A stretch of DNA of 50,683 nucleotides from an uncultured Muribaculaceae bacterium (GCA_947381945.1 CANCXM010000024.1:1-50683); one strand, 5' to 3'; numbered from the stretch's first letter, positions 1 to 11,000 are shown. Notes: generated by a model not told the origin, from the letters alone. Program-made: numbers and translations.

Positions 1-17
1 CTGTGCCCTTCCACCTC

Positions 18-2231
18 TTACTTCAACTCGAAAGGCACTGTTGCGCGGATGTCGGTTGAGGATGAGCCGATGTAGGCGCGGAATTTGCCGGGTTCGGCAA
101 CCCATGAGGCGCTTTCGGGGTCGTAGAATTTGAGAGCATCCGGGCTGACGGTGAAATTGACCGTCTTCTCCTCACCCGGAGCGAGGTCGATCTTCTCGAA
201 GCCCTTAAGCTCCTTGACGGGACGTAGCACTGAAGCCTTGTCGTCGCCGATATAGAGCTGCACTGTCTCCTTACCCTCGCGGTCACCGGTGTTTCTGACG
301 GGGATGGTGATGGTCAGCGACTCGCCCTGTCCGATGGTCTTGGCCGATGCGACGGGCTTGCCATAGTCGAACGACGTGTAGCTCAGACCGTGGCCGAAGG
401 GGTAGAGAGCCAGAATCTTCTTGGTGTCGTGCCAGCGGTAGCCGACGAGAATGTCCTCCTTATACTCCTCGTTGATTGAATCGCCGGGATAGGAGATTGC
501 GCCGAAACTGTGGGCACCGTTGTCCTCCAGTTTCACGGGGAAGGAGAAGGGGAGCTTACCGGAGGGATTGACCTTGCCGCTCACCACATTGCCGATTGAC
601 TTTCCGGCCATCGAACCGAGATACCATGCCTGAGCGATAGCGGGAATCTTCGAAGCCCAGGGCATCTCGACGGCATTGCCGCTGAGGAGCATGACGATGA
701 GGTTGGGGTTGGCTGCCTGAAGGGCCTCGATGAGTTCAGACTGGCCGTAGGGGAGGGCATAGCTCTCGCGGTCCCCTGCCTCGCAGTCCTGCAGGTGATT
801 CTTGTTGAGACCTCCCATGAAGATGACCACATCGGCATCCTTGGCCATGCTTACGGCCTCGGCGCGCAGCGAGTCCTGGACGGAAGCGGGAATCTCCTCG
901 ACGTGGGAATACATCGGGCGACCGGCACGGTAGCCCTGCGCAAATTTCACCCTGTCGCCGTAGATTGCCTGCAGGCCTTTGAGGGGAGTGACATTGTCCT
1001 TGACCTTTAGCTCAGACGAGCCGCCACCCTTCATGAGATCGCGGGTGGCATTGTCGCCAACCACGAGGATTGACTTCACGTCGGGCGAGAGGGGGAGGAG
1101 GGGGGCAGCACCCTTGCTGACCGGTGCGTTTTTGAGAAGTACGATGGCCTCATTGCCAATCTCCTCGGCCACGGCATAGTGTTCGGGCGAAGCGATTGAG
1201 CCGAGGGGCTTGTCGCGCTTCATGGCCGTGAGGAAGTTGAGGCGGAGCATACGGCGCGCCTTGTCGTCGAGGGTCGACATCGGAACCTCACCTTTTTCAA
1301 GCATTTCGAGGTAGGGACGGGCCATATAGTAGTCATCGGTGGTGAACTCCGATTCGGAGGTCAGACCGTTGGTGTAGGAACCCATTTCGAGGTCGAGTCC
1401 GTAGAGGGCTGCTTCCTTGGTGTCGTGTGCGCCGCCCCAGTCGGTTACCACCACGCCCTTATATCCCCAGTCACCTTTCAGGATTTTGTTGAGGAGCATT
1501 TCGTTGTGGCAGGCATGTTGTCCACGGATTTTGTTGTAGGAACCCATGATGGTCCAACTGTCTCCGTCGACGACCGCACTCTTGAATGCTGGGAGATAGA
1601 TTTCGTGGAGCGCACGGTCGCTTAGCTCGACGTTGATGTGTCCGCGCCACAGCTCCTGGTTGTTGAGGGCGAAGTGCTTCACGCTTGCCGCCACACCATT
1701 CTGCTGCATACCCTTGATGTAGGGCACAACGAGGATGGAGGCGAGATAAGGATCCTCACCCATGTATTCGAAGTTGCGGCCATTGAGCGGCGTGCGGTAG
1801 ATGTTCACTCCGGGGCCGAGCATCACGTCCTTTTCCCTGTAGAGGGCTTCTTCGCCGAGAGCGTTGCCATATTCGTAGGAAAGTGTCGGGTTCCATGTGG
1901 CTGCGAGGGCTGTCAGAGCGGGAAAGGCGGTGATGGAATCGTTGGTGCGACCGGCATAACCCCAGTCGTTCCAGTTGATTTCAGCGCGCACGCCGTGAGG
2001 CCCGTCGCTCATCCAGATGTCGGGTATGCCGAGACGCGGCACACCGGGCGATGAAAACTTGCCTTGGGCGTGGAGCATGTTGATTTTTTCCTGAGTGGTC
2101 ATGCGTGAGAGGGCATCTTCGACACGCTGATCCATCGGTAGCGATTCATTCATGTAGGCAGGAATATCTTTAGCCGCAAAAAGGCTCATTCCCGAGAGGA
2201 GAAGAGGGATGGTGAGTAAAGGGCGAAACAT
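18..2231 (-). CDS. GH3 family beta-glucosidase, secreted (periplasmic exo-enzyme of the first PUL)
   Basis: This 737-residue protein has a signal peptide (about residues 1-20, ending SLFAA) and the full two-domain GH3 fold. The N-terminal barrel carries the KHFALNN substrate motif (K185, H186) and the nucleophile motif VVTDWGG with the catalytic aspartate at D264. The second alpha/beta domain covers roughly residues 370-600, and a C-terminal fibronectin III-like domain covers about 640-720. Family members release terminal beta-D-glucose, sometimes xylose, from oligosaccharides. No lipobox is present, so a periplasmic location is inferred. It is the last of the leftward genes after the GH31 and GH2 genes, and a role in finishing off the glucan backbone after debranching is inferred. 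Its 5' flank is an unusual inverted heptamer array rather than a plain promoter. The family call is firm; the exact substrate is not. Confidence 0.93.
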   Translation of the reverse strand: MFRPLLTIPLLLSGMSLFAAKDIPAYMNESLPMDQRVEDALSRMTTQEKINMLHAQGKFSSPGVPRLGIPDIWMSDGPHGVRAEINWNDWGYAGRTNDSITAFPALTALAATWNPTLSYEYGNALGEEALYREKDVMLGPGVNIYRTPLNGRNFEYMGEDPYLASILVVPYIKGMQQNGVAASVKHFALNNQELWRGHINVELSDRALHEIYLPAFKSAVVDGDSWTIMGSYNKIRGQHACHNEMLLNKILKGDWGYKGVVVTDWGGAHDTKEAALYGLDLEMGSYTNGLTSESEFTTDDYYMARPYLEMLEKGEVPMSTLDDKARRMLRLNFLTAMKRDKPLGSIASPEHYAVAEEIGNEAIVLLKNAPVSKGAAPLLPLSPDVKSILVVGDNATRDLMKGGGSSELKVKDNVTPLKGLQAIYGDRVKFAQGYRAGRPMYSHVEEIPASVQDSLRAEAVSMAKDADVVIFMGGLNKNHLQDCEAGDRESYALPYGQSELIEALQAANPNLIVMLLSGNAVEMPWASKIPAIAQAWYLGSMAGKSIGNVVSGKVNPSGKLPFSFPVKLEDNGAHSFGAISYPGDSINEEYKEDILVGYRWHDTKKILALYPFGHGLSYTSFDYGKPVASAKTIGQGESLTITIPVRNTGDREGKETVQLYIGDDKASVLRPVKELKGFEKIDLAPGEEKTVNFTVSPDALKFYDPESASWVAEPGKFRAYIGSSSTDIRATVPFELK

Positions 2232-2238
2232 ATTTTAT

Positions 2239-2439
2239 AAGTATAAAGTGGTAAGGATAAAGTATAAAGTAGTTTTGAGTTTTTAGTTGTGAGTTTTGGG
2301 TTGTGAGTTTTTAGTTTTTAGCTTTTAGTTGCAGGCTTGGTGCTGTTGTGCTCTTTGTTGAGTATGTCAAAGTTGCCAACCGGCAACTGACAACTCAAAA
2401 CTGACAACTGCCAACTAAAAACTCCCAACTCCCAACTCA
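2239..2439. repeat. Inverted pair of 7-base-periodic word arrays between the GH2 and GH3 genes
   Basis: From 2239 to about 2336 the + strand reads as fourteen consecutive 7-base words such as AAGTATA, AAGTGGT, TTTTAGT and TGTGAGT. From 2377 to 2439 it reads as nine words of the complementary type such as CAACTGA, CAACTCA, AAACTCC and CAACTCC. The two arrays are therefore imperfect reverse complements around a core of about 40 bases (2337-2376). The last word even supplies the stop codon of the GH2 gene (TGA, 2437-2439 on the minus strand). No gene fits here. The element could fold as a long imperfect hairpin in the GH2-GH3 transcript. Confidence 0.8.
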
Positions 2440-4965
2440 AAAAGCATTGATTGTCGTTGTGAATGGGGCGAGGTTGGGGGAGGTGGCGCGGACGGTGATG
2501 GGGCCTTGGGAGCCATCGTTGCGGACAATGAGCATGGCTTTGCCGTAGAATGCCTTGCGTTTGTCCGATTTGAAGCGTTCGAGCAAAATGGGCGAACCGT
2601 TGTCAACACCCTCGTTACGTCCGGCACCGGTGACCTCGAATGTCACCTCATTCTCGGCCCAAGGGCAGAGATTGCCATCTTTGTCAAGGATTTCAACAAG
2701 CACATAGCTGAGGTCTGAACCGTCTGCCTTGATAGAGGAGCGGTCGGGGGTGAGGCGTATGCGGGCAGGAGCACCGGCTGTGCGGATTTCATCTGTAGCC
2801 ACAATCCGTCCATCCTTTCGGCTGACGGCCTTGACCGTCCCGGGGGTGAAGTTGACGCGCCATGAAGCGTGATATTTCCCGGCTTCAGGTTTGCGCACAC
2901 CCTGCGACTCGCCGTTGATGAACAGCTCGACTTCATCGGCATTGTTATAGTAGGCCCACATATCGATTTCCTGTCCATCCTCCCAGTTCCAATGCGGGAA
3001 GAGGTGGAGCACATTTTTGTCAGGCCTCCATTGCGACTGATACATATAGTATATGTCCTTCGGAATACCGGCGAGGTCGACAATTCCGAAATATGAGCTT
3101 CGGGCCGGCCAGCCGAATGGTGTCGGTTCGCCGAGGTAGTCAAAACCTGTCCAGATGAACTGTCCGGCAATGAAATCCTTCTCGTCTACGTGGCGGAGTG
3201 TACCCTCGTGGGAATTACCCCAGGGGACATGGCAATTATCGTAGGAGGAGCAGGAGAACGATGGGTCCTCAAAGGCTATGTCCCAGCGCTTGGGCCAGAT
3301 GAACGTTGAGTCTGAGGGCATACGGTAGTAGCCACGGGTCATAAGCCCCGAGACGCTTTCGGATATGATGAAGGGTTTGTCAGGGAACCATTTCGGGACG
3401 GAATCGAACCAGTTGTCATGGTAATTGTAGCCGATGACATCGAGCGCACCCGAGCGGAAGAGGTGGTTGCCGGGATTAGGCTCGTTGCATCCTGCTGTCA
3501 CCGGGCGCGAACCGTCGAGACTGCGCACCATGTCGGCGAGTTTCTTCGTGAGGAGCGAGTTGATGCTCATGCTGTCTGTCTCCGCGGCAAGCATATCCTT
3601 GCTGTGGCCGAAATTCAGGATGAGGTTGGCCTGTTCGAGCGACAGAGTGTCGGCCTTGGCATCGCTCCACTGTTCGAGCACTTCATTGCCGATGCTCCAC
3701 ATAATGACGGACGGATGGTTGCGGTCGCGGCGCACGAGGTCGCTGAGGTCGCGCTCATGCCACTCCGGGAAGTAGCGGGCATAGTCGTGGGAGGTCTTTT
3801 TCTTGCGCCACATGTCGAAGGTCTCGTCCATGACGAGTATGCCCATGCGGTCGCAGAGTTCAAGCCCTTCGGGCGCAGGAGGGTTGTGTGACGCACGGTA
3901 GGCGTTCGCACCCATATCTTTCAAAATTTCAAGCTGGCGCTCAATTCCACGGGTATTGACTGCCGCACCGAGTGCTCCGAGGTCGTGGTGCATACAGACA
4001 CCGTTGATTTTCATCGGCTTTCCGTTGAGCGAGAAGCCTGTCTTAGGGTCAAAGTTGAAATAGCGCAGTCCCGTAGTGGTCATGTAGCTGTCAAGAAGCT
4101 CACCCGTCTTAGCATCGGATACAAAGGTGGCTATGGTGTAGAGATAGGGGTCTTCGGTGCTCCAGAGATGTGGATTCTCCACATTGATTGAGCCTGCGAC
4201 TTCAATGTCGGGATGCTTTTTGTCGAGTTTCACCACTTGCGTGGCCGTTTTGCCTATCATTTTACCGTTGGCGTCCATGAGCGATGAGTAGACGCTGACC
4301 GATGCAATTTTTTTAGCCTTGCTGACGATTTCAGTGGCTATGTCAATCCGTGCCTCGGTGTCGGTGACAAGAGGAGTGGTGACGTGCTGTCCCCAAAGTG
4401 GAATATGGATGTCGGAGAGCGAGCGCAGCCAGACGTTGCGGTAGATGCCGCAGCCGCTATACCAGCGCGAGTTGGGCTGCTCGGCGTTGTCGACACGCAC
4501 GGCAATCACATTCTCGCCTGTCTGATTCAGCCAGGGAGTGATGTCGTAGCTGAACGAGGCATAGCCGTAGGGGCGGGTTCCGAGTTCGTGGCCGTTAATG
4601 TAGACGGTGGAATTCATATAGGCACCGTCGAAGTCGATGAATATGTTCTTTCCGCGTTGCTCAGGGGTGAGGGTGAACGTCTTGCGATACCACCCGATAC
4701 CGCCTGGGAGCGCGCCGCCTCCTGTCCCGGAGGGATTGTCCTTGCTGAAATCGCCCTCTATGGCCCAGTCGTGGGGAAGGGAGAGTTGTCGCCATGACGA
4801 GTCGTCGAAACCGGGCGTCGACATATCGGGAGAATCGGCAAGCATGAAACGCCAGCCGTCGTTGAACTTTACGGCACGGGAATCAGCTGCGGATGCGGAA
4901 AAAATGGCCGCCCCGCCTATCCAGACGAGGCAAGCCATAATTATCAGATTTACCTTAGAAAGCAT
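2437..4965 (-). CDS. GH2 family beta-galactosidase-type glycoside hydrolase, secreted
   Basis: This 842-residue protein has an N-terminal signal peptide (cleavage near FSASA, residue 26). A GH2 sugar-binding domain covers about residues 35-190 and contains LPHDWAIEGDF. An Ig-like domain (about 195-300) precedes the catalytic barrel (about 300-600). The acid/base is E428 in IGNEVLEQW and the nucleophile is E536 in PFIISESVSG. C-terminal DUF4982-like and Ig-like domains follow (about 660-842), as is usual in Bacteroidales beta-galactosidases. The enzyme should remove terminal beta-galactosyl residues, and in this locus galactose from xyloglucan side chains is inferred. It starts 59 bases after the GH31 stop in the same direction. 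A possible internal -7 box (TAAGTTTG, minus strand 4998-5005) lies just before it. No lipobox is seen, so it is probably periplasmic. Confidence 0.92.
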   Translation of the reverse strand: MLSKVNLIIMACLVWIGGAAIFSASAADSRAVKFNDGWRFMLADSPDMSTPGFDDSSWRQLSLPHDWAIEGDFSKDNPSGTGGGALPGGIGWYRKTFTLTPEQRGKNIFIDFDGAYMNSTVYINGHELGTRPYGYASFSYDITPWLNQTGENVIAVRVDNAEQPNSRWYSGCGIYRNVWLRSLSDIHIPLWGQHVTTPLVTDTEARIDIATEIVSKAKKIASVSVYSSLMDANGKMIGKTATQVVKLDKKHPDIEVAGSINVENPHLWSTEDPYLYTIATFVSDAKTGELLDSYMTTTGLRYFNFDPKTGFSLNGKPMKINGVCMHHDLGALGAAVNTRGIERQLEILKDMGANAYRASHNPPAPEGLELCDRMGILVMDETFDMWRKKKTSHDYARYFPEWHERDLSDLVRRDRNHPSVIMWSIGNEVLEQWSDAKADTLSLEQANLILNFGHSKDMLAAETDSMSINSLLTKKLADMVRSLDGSRPVTAGCNEPNPGNHLFRSGALDVIGYNYHDNWFDSVPKWFPDKPFIISESVSGLMTRGYYRMPSDSTFIWPKRWDIAFEDPSFSCSSYDNCHVPWGNSHEGTLRHVDEKDFIAGQFIWTGFDYLGEPTPFGWPARSSYFGIVDLAGIPKDIYYMYQSQWRPDKNVLHLFPHWNWEDGQEIDMWAYYNNADEVELFINGESQGVRKPEAGKYHASWRVNFTPGTVKAVSRKDGRIVATDEIRTAGAPARIRLTPDRSSIKADGSDLSYVLVEILDKDGNLCPWAENEVTFEVTGAGRNEGVDNGSPILLERFKSDKRKAFYGKAMLIVRNDGSQGPITVRATSPNLAPFTTTINAF

Positions 4966-5024
4966 GACCTAAAAGTCAGAAAATTCGGGTTTTGAATCAA
5001 ACTTATGTGTAATGGTGAAAAGAA

Positions 5025-7901
5025 TCAGAGCTTGATGGTCTTGGCAGAGCCGTTGTAGGCCACTTCCACGCCCTTGTTGTCACGTCCGTAGCCGACGGGA
5101 TGATCCTTCGATACCTTGATGATGTTGAATCGGCGGTTGCGGAGCATTCCGGGGAACTGTCCGGCACGTTCGCCGATTGTCAGTGTCTGCTTCTCGTCGT
5201 TCCACTTGAAGGGAATCACTGCATACTTGCCCTGCTCGTAGTTATAGTTGACGTTCTCATCCTCATAGAGAAGGAATTCTCCGTCCTGACCGGCATAGAC
5301 ATAGAGATTGATGATGTCGGCAGGTTTTTCGTCGCTCCACTGGATTGCGGGGCCGAAGGGGATGATCGAGCCTGAACGGACGAAGAGGGGTATGCGTTCG
5401 TATGGCGCGGCGACGTTGAGGGTTTGTCCGCCGTTGATTTCCTTGCCGGTATAGAAGTCATACCAATCGGCACCGGCCGGGAAGTAGACTTCGCGCGATT
5501 TCGCACCGTAGGTGTAGACGGGAGCCACGAGGAAGGCGGGACCGAACATGTATTGGTCGCCGATGTTGCGTGTGGCCTTGTCGGCGGTGAAGTCCATGAC
5601 CATCGGACGCATAATGGTATAGTCGTTGAAATGGGTCATGCCTGCAAGAGAGTAGAGGTAGGGCATGAGGTCGTAGCGGAGGTTGGTGTAGTAGACAACC
5701 GACTTGTAGGCTGGGTGATTGTCGGGGGCGATATTGAAAATCTCGCGGTAGGGCCACTGGCCGTGGGCGCGGAACATCGGGGCGAACGCTCCGAACTGAT
5801 ACCAGCGGGTGTTGAGCTCTCGCCACTCCTTGAGGTCGGCGTTCTCCTTGCCTGTTTTCTGATATTCCTTTGCTGCGGCCACATAGCGGTCCTCGACGCA
5901 GAATCCGCCGATGTCCATGCTCCACCAGGGAATTCCTGAGGCGGCGAAGTTGAGGCCTGCTGAAATCTGAGCCTTCATGTCCTCCCAGCGGGTGGCGATG
6001 TCGCCGCTCCATGTTGCGGTCGAATAGCGCTGCTGTCCGGCAAAACCCGAACGGGTGAGGAGGAAGACGCGGTCGTCGTTTGTCTCGCGCTGACCGTCAT
6101 AGATGGCTTCAGCGTTCATGAGGCCGTAGGCGTTGAAATATTTTGTCGACGGACCGAGTGCGGTCGGGGTGATGAGGTCTTTGCGATACTGGAGATCGGT
6201 GCAGTCGCGGATGTTGGGTTCGGAAGCGTCCATCCACCATGCGTCGATGCCGAGTGGCACATAGTGGTCCTTCATCTGGTTCCAGAACAGTTTGCGGGCG
6301 TCGGCGCTGTAGGCATCGTAGAATGAGCTGAGATAGCCGGGGCCTACCCAGTCGCGGATGCTGTCCTGAACGGGGAGTTTATACATCCAGCCGTTTTTGT
6401 CAAACTCCTTATAGTGTTCGGTGGTCACATAGAATTTCGGCCATACCGAAATCATCACGCGTCCGTGCATGTCGTGGATGGTGTCGACCATGCCTTTCGG
6501 ATCAGGGAAGCGGTCACGGTCGAATTCGTGGCTACCCCATGAGTCCTGTTTCCAGTGGAGCCAGTCGATGACGATGTTGTCGATAGGAATGTTGCGCTTG
6601 CGGAATTCAGCGAGGGTCGACAGCACTTCTTCCTGAGTGTTGTATTTCTCGCGGCTCTGCCAGTAGCCCATGACCCATTTCGCCATGATGGGTGCCTTGC
6701 CGGTGAGTGTGCGGTAGCCGCTGATGACGTCGTCCATGTCATCGCCATAGATGAAATAGTAGTCAATCTGGTCCTGCATCTCGCCCCACCAGCTCATGTC
6801 GAGCTGCTCTTTATCGTCGACCGGAGAATAGACGCGCAGACCGCAGTAGGCCACCGAGCCGTTGGGCTGCCATTCGATTTTGATGGGAACACGCTTGCCT
6901 TTTTCAAGGTCGACGGAAAATTTGTAGGAATTGGGATTCCATGCCGTGCGCCAGCGCTCGGGAACCACTTCCTTGCCGTCGATGTAGACCGACATGTAGC
7001 CGGAGTAGTAGAGGATGAATTTGAACTCACCGCTCTCCTCAGGCTCGATTTCACCCTCGTAGGTCACATGTGAGCCGTAATAGTTGAAATCCTGCGGGAG
7101 ATTCACCACATGCTTCAGTTCCTTGCGGATGAGGTGCTCGAAGTAGATGGAGTCCTCGCGCTGCACGATTGTCTCCTCCTCGGGTTTGGCAGGAACGTAT
7201 GTCCCGGTCAACGCACCCTCCTTGCCCTCCTTGTCATAGAGCTTGAACACCTGTCCGAGTTGCTTGTAAGGAGCCGGATTTCCGAAACGGCAGAGCGAGT
7301 AGCTGTCCCAGAGGATACCGTAGTTGTCGGTCGAGACGACGAAAGGCACGGAGACCTTGGTGTTATATTGGAAAAGTTCCTCGTTCAGACCCTTGTAGTT
7401 GAACTCGTCGCTCTGATGCTGTCCGAGTCCATAGATACCCTCTTCGTCGTTGAGCGATTCGAAGACCTGACGGACGGTGTAGCCTTTTGTCCCTTCTACC
7501 TCTATTGGTGAGAATGACCGTCCGCCGTCAGCTTCGGCAACAATCAGTTTGCCGTCTTTGTCATAGAACTTCACGTCGCCTGTCTTCAGTGTCACAGTGG
7601 CGGTGACGGCTGAGGTCGTGACCGAGATGGTCGAGTCGGTTTCGGTGACGGTATAGTCAACCTTTTCTTTCTGAGGTATGGTGACAAGGCTGTTGTCCTC
7701 GGCAAATTTTTTGTCCGGGGTTGCCGACACGCGTATGATTTTTTCGCCGAGAACCTGTAGGCGTACTTTCCTGACTGAATTTTCACCGGTCGATTCGACG
7801 TTGACAGTCACGCCGCGGTCTGTTTTCTCATATTTTCCGGGCGAACAGGCCAAAGTCATCAAGCCTGCAAGAACCGAAGCCGATAATGCTCGTAGTTTCA
7901 T
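5025..7901 (-). CDS. GH31 family alpha-xylosidase/alpha-glucosidase lipoprotein with PA14 insert
   Basis: This 958-residue protein begins with a lipoprotein signal (LMTLAC, lipid cysteine C19). The GH31 N-terminal beta-sandwich runs to about residue 220. A PA14 domain is inserted at about 225-362 (YYGSHVTYEGEI onward, with GYMSVYIDGKEV). The catalytic barrel then carries the nucleophile D558 in DAWWMDASEPN and the acid/base D634 in TWSGDIATRWE. A GH31 enzyme with a PA14 insert is the arrangement known from xyloglucan alpha-xylosidases of Bacteroides and Cellvibrio, which take xylose from non-reducing ends of xyloglucan oligosaccharides. Its position with GH2, GH3 and GH5 genes supports that role. 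C-terminal beta domains complete the fold. A consensus -7 promoter box lies about 100 bases upstream. An alpha-glucosidase role cannot be excluded from sequence alone. Confidence 0.92.
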   Translation of the reverse strand: MKLRALSASVLAGLMTLACSPGKYEKTDRGVTVNVESTGENSVRKVRLQVLGEKIIRVSATPDKKFAEDNSLVTIPQKEKVDYTVTETDSTISVTTSAVTATVTLKTGDVKFYDKDGKLIVAEADGGRSFSPIEVEGTKGYTVRQVFESLNDEEGIYGLGQHQSDEFNYKGLNEELFQYNTKVSVPFVVSTDNYGILWDSYSLCRFGNPAPYKQLGQVFKLYDKEGKEGALTGTYVPAKPEEETIVQREDSIYFEHLIRKELKHVVNLPQDFNYYGSHVTYEGEIEPEESGEFKFILYYSGYMSVYIDGKEVVPERWRTAWNPNSYKFSVDLEKGKRVPIKIEWQPNGSVAYCGLRVYSPVDDKEQLDMSWWGEMQDQIDYYFIYGDDMDDVISGYRTLTGKAPIMAKWVMGYWQSREKYNTQEEVLSTLAEFRKRNIPIDNIVIDWLHWKQDSWGSHEFDRDRFPDPKGMVDTIHDMHGRVMISVWPKFYVTTEHYKEFDKNGWMYKLPVQDSIRDWVGPGYLSSFYDAYSADARKLFWNQMKDHYVPLGIDAWWMDASEPNIRDCTDLQYRKDLITPTALGPSTKYFNAYGLMNAEAIYDGQRETNDDRVFLLTRSGFAGQQRYSTATWSGDIATRWEDMKAQISAGLNFAASGIPWWSMDIGGFCVEDRYVAAAKEYQKTGKENADLKEWRELNTRWYQFGAFAPMFRAHGQWPYREIFNIAPDNHPAYKSVVYYTNLRYDLMPYLYSLAGMTHFNDYTIMRPMVMDFTADKATRNIGDQYMFGPAFLVAPVYTYGAKSREVYFPAGADWYDFYTGKEINGGQTLNVAAPYERIPLFVRSGSIIPFGPAIQWSDEKPADIINLYVYAGQDGEFLLYEDENVNYNYEQGKYAVIPFKWNDEKQTLTIGERAGQFPGMLRNRRFNIIKVSKDHPVGYGRDNKGVEVAYNGSAKTIKL

Positions 7902-7999
7902 AGGGGTGAGATTTGGTATAGATGTTGTTAAATTAGGTATAACGTTGTGATGAAGCGGAGACCCTGACGGTGGGCAGGGATGCTTTTTCCGTTGTTATG

Positions 8000-8007
8000 C
8001 AAAGTTA
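8000..8007 (-). promoter_or_regulatory. Predicted Bacteroidota -7 box for the GH31-GH2-GH3 genes
   Basis: The minus strand reads TAACTTTG, a full match to the TAnnTTTG -7 element of this phylum. It would place the transcript start about 90 bases upstream of the GH31 start codon. No well-placed TTTG -33 box was found, so the call rests on the -7 element and its position in the 186-base gap after the HTCS gene. Confidence 0.4.
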
Positions 8008-8087
8008 TAAATTACCTGTGTGACCGCGAGGGGACAATGTTGACACGGCGGGATGTAAATGATTTGTCCGGGGGATGAAATGTTAAC

Positions 8088-11000
8088 TTATACGGGATAA
8101 TTTGTTGCTTTCTCCTCTTTGTTCTGGTAAACTGAGGGGAGTACACCGAATTCTTCCTTGAAATATTTGCTGAAATATTTCGGGTTATTGTAGCCGATCT
8201 GATAGGCTATTTCCGACACGTTGAGCTGGCTTTCACGAAGCATCTGCGCACCGCGTTTCAGTCGGATCAGACGTATGAACTCCACGGGCGATTTGCCTGT
8301 CGTCGCTTTCAGCTTCTTGTAGAGATGGACACGGCTCATGCCGAGATGGCTGCTGAGTTCCTCGACTGAGAGTTCAGGACGCTTGATATTCGTGACGACA
8401 TATTTCACCGCTTTCTCGACCATCTTCTCGTCAAGCGGTGTAATCTGTATCGAGTCAGGCTCGGGATTGATGAGCGCCCGGCCACTGCTGCGCGTGAGGC
8501 TGACAAGCTTCTTCATTTTCAGGATGAGAAGGTCGATGTTGAAGGGTTTGGTGATGTAGTCGTCAGCCCCTACGGTCATACCCTCTACCTTTGCATCGAC
8601 GTCATGTTTGGCTGTGAGGATTATAATCGGTGTGGTCGCAAGATTCGGGTCGGCCTTTATGCGTCTGCACAGCTCGATTCCGTCCATTCCGGGCATCATC
8701 AGGTCGGTCAGGATGATGGCCGGGCGGATGGACGACAGCAGTTTGAGAGCCGATGCGCCGTCAGGAGCGGTGATGACGTGGAATTCCGCGCCCAGTCCGT
8801 CACGGAGGAAATCAATCATGTCATGGCTGTCATCGACCACGAGTACCGTTGGTTTGTCGGTCTTGTCATCGGGATTCAGGTATGCGGAGGCAATTTCCTT
8901 ACCATCTGCTTCCGCCGGCTTGTCGGTTTTGCCGGCAATCGCTTCATTTTCCATAGTGTTCGCCTCATTTTCATTCGATTCTATTTCAGAAACGGTCTCG
9001 CTGACTGCAGGAGTCGGTTTTGTACGGCTCTTCCCTTTTATTATTGGAAGTTCGATGATGAAGATGCTGCCACCGCCGGGATTGTCGGAGACATGGATGT
9101 TTCCATCGTGGAGCTTCACATATTCGCTCGCCATACTCAGACCTATTCCGCTGCCTGTCATGGTGTTGTCGGTCGGGACGTTGCCGGTCTGGAAGAAACG
9201 TTCGAATATGTGGGTCTTGTCGTTGTCGCTGATGCCGATTCCGTTGTCGGCCACACTGATTGTGATTGTCGACTGCGTGGTTGATATGCCAACCGTCACC
9301 TCGCCGCCTTCGGGGGTGAACTTGAAGGCATTCGCAAGAAGGTTCATGATGGCCTTGTTGAGCTTGTCTTCGTCAAACATCACGTTGAGTTCCTGCATGT
9401 CGGAAGTGAAATTCAGTCTGATGTTCTTGCGTTCCGACATTCCGGCGAAAGCATGGCAGACATTGCGGACAAACCCGACAATCTCCCCCTCGGCCAAGTG
9501 AAGTGTCAGACCTGCCACTTCATTTTTCCTGAAGTCAAGAAGCTGGTTGACAAGCGTCAACAACCGCATTGCGTTGTTGCGCATGAGTGTGAGCCGCCGG
9601 CGCTGACCTTCATCCTTCGTCTCTTTCAGCATACTTTCAAGGGGCGACACGATGAGGGTGAGAGGCGTGCGCAGCTCATGGCTGACATTGGTGTAGAATT
9701 TAAATTTAAGTTGGTTGATTTCCTCCTGCTTCCTGATGGCATCCTCTTTGCGCTTCTCGTTGAAGCGGCGGCGTTCATGACTGCGTATGAGACGGTATAT
9801 CAAATAAATACCGGCAATGATAAGCACAGCATACAAAACCTTGGCCAAAGGTGACAACAAGAATGGCGGATGGATGATGATGGGCAGTGCGGCGGCTGCG
9901 GTGCTTTCGTAACCGTCACCGTTGATGGCCCTTACAAGTAATTTGTAGTTTCCGGGGGCAAGATTCGTATAGGCGACATAGTTGACTCCGCGAGGTGCCG
10001 AAATCCAGTCATTGTCAAGCCCTTCGAGCATATATTGATATGTGTTTTTCTCCGGCAGGACATAGTTGTCGGAGGCGAAACTGACCATGAATGATTGGTC
10101 AGAAGGCCAAAGTTCAAGTGTCGCGCCATGGTTGGGGGAGACTTTGAGAGGGATATGTCCGTTGATTTTTTCCCCGGCGCGGAGTCTGTGTTGGCCGATA
10201 TAAATGTCGGAGAACATGACTTTGGGCAGATGGCGGTTGTGGACAATCCTGTCGGGATAAAAACGGTTGATACCGTAAAGTCCGCCGACAAGCATCTCGC
10301 CGTCAGGGAGCAAGCCGAACGACCGTTGGTTGAAATCGCTGTTTTGCAGACCGTCTGATGTGTCGTAATGATTTGATGTGTAGGATAATGCGCCTGTCTT
10401 GTCATCGAATTTCACTTTCAGGCAGATAAGTTTCCCACCTTCAGCCACCCAGATGTCGCCGCGCTTGTCCTCTTTCAGTCCGAGGATGAGGTTGGGATGA
10501 AGGCTCTGTCCGCCTATATCCACGGGCGATAGCGTCTTGCGGTAAGTGTCGTAGACCTTAAGTCCGTTGGACGACGCAATCCATAGCAGTCCTCGCGAAT
10601 CGACTATAAGGTCATTGATGCTGATGCCGTCGAGTTCGGAGAGGAGCATGAAAGATCCGTCAGCAGGATTGAATACGTTGACACCAAGGGAAGTAGCTAT
10701 ATATAGCTCATTGCTGTCGTCGGCCACGGTCTTCAGTATGTAATCTGATCTTAAATCGGAATTCCCGGCCGTGTACTGTCGGGTTGCAAGTGTTGCGGGA
10801 TTGAAATGGAACAGTCCGGAACCGAGTGTTCCTATCCAGATGTTTCCGTCTCCTGCATCGGCTATGCTCCATGTGTAGCCTTCGTCGAGTCGCGAACCGG
10901 TGACCACGGTTTCAAGCACTCCGTTGCGGTAGCGCTTCAATCCTCCGGAGAAAGAGCCGATGTAGAGTGTACCGTCGGCAGCTTCAAAGAGGCTTGTGAC

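Noticed and set aside
2239..2439. CRISPR array
   Set aside because: The repeats are 7 bases long with no spacers and the two halves are reverse complements.
5424..7073. Long open frames on the plus strand inside the GH31 gene
   Set aside because: They are antisense shadows of a strongly conserved glycosidase and have no start signal, domain or signal peptide.
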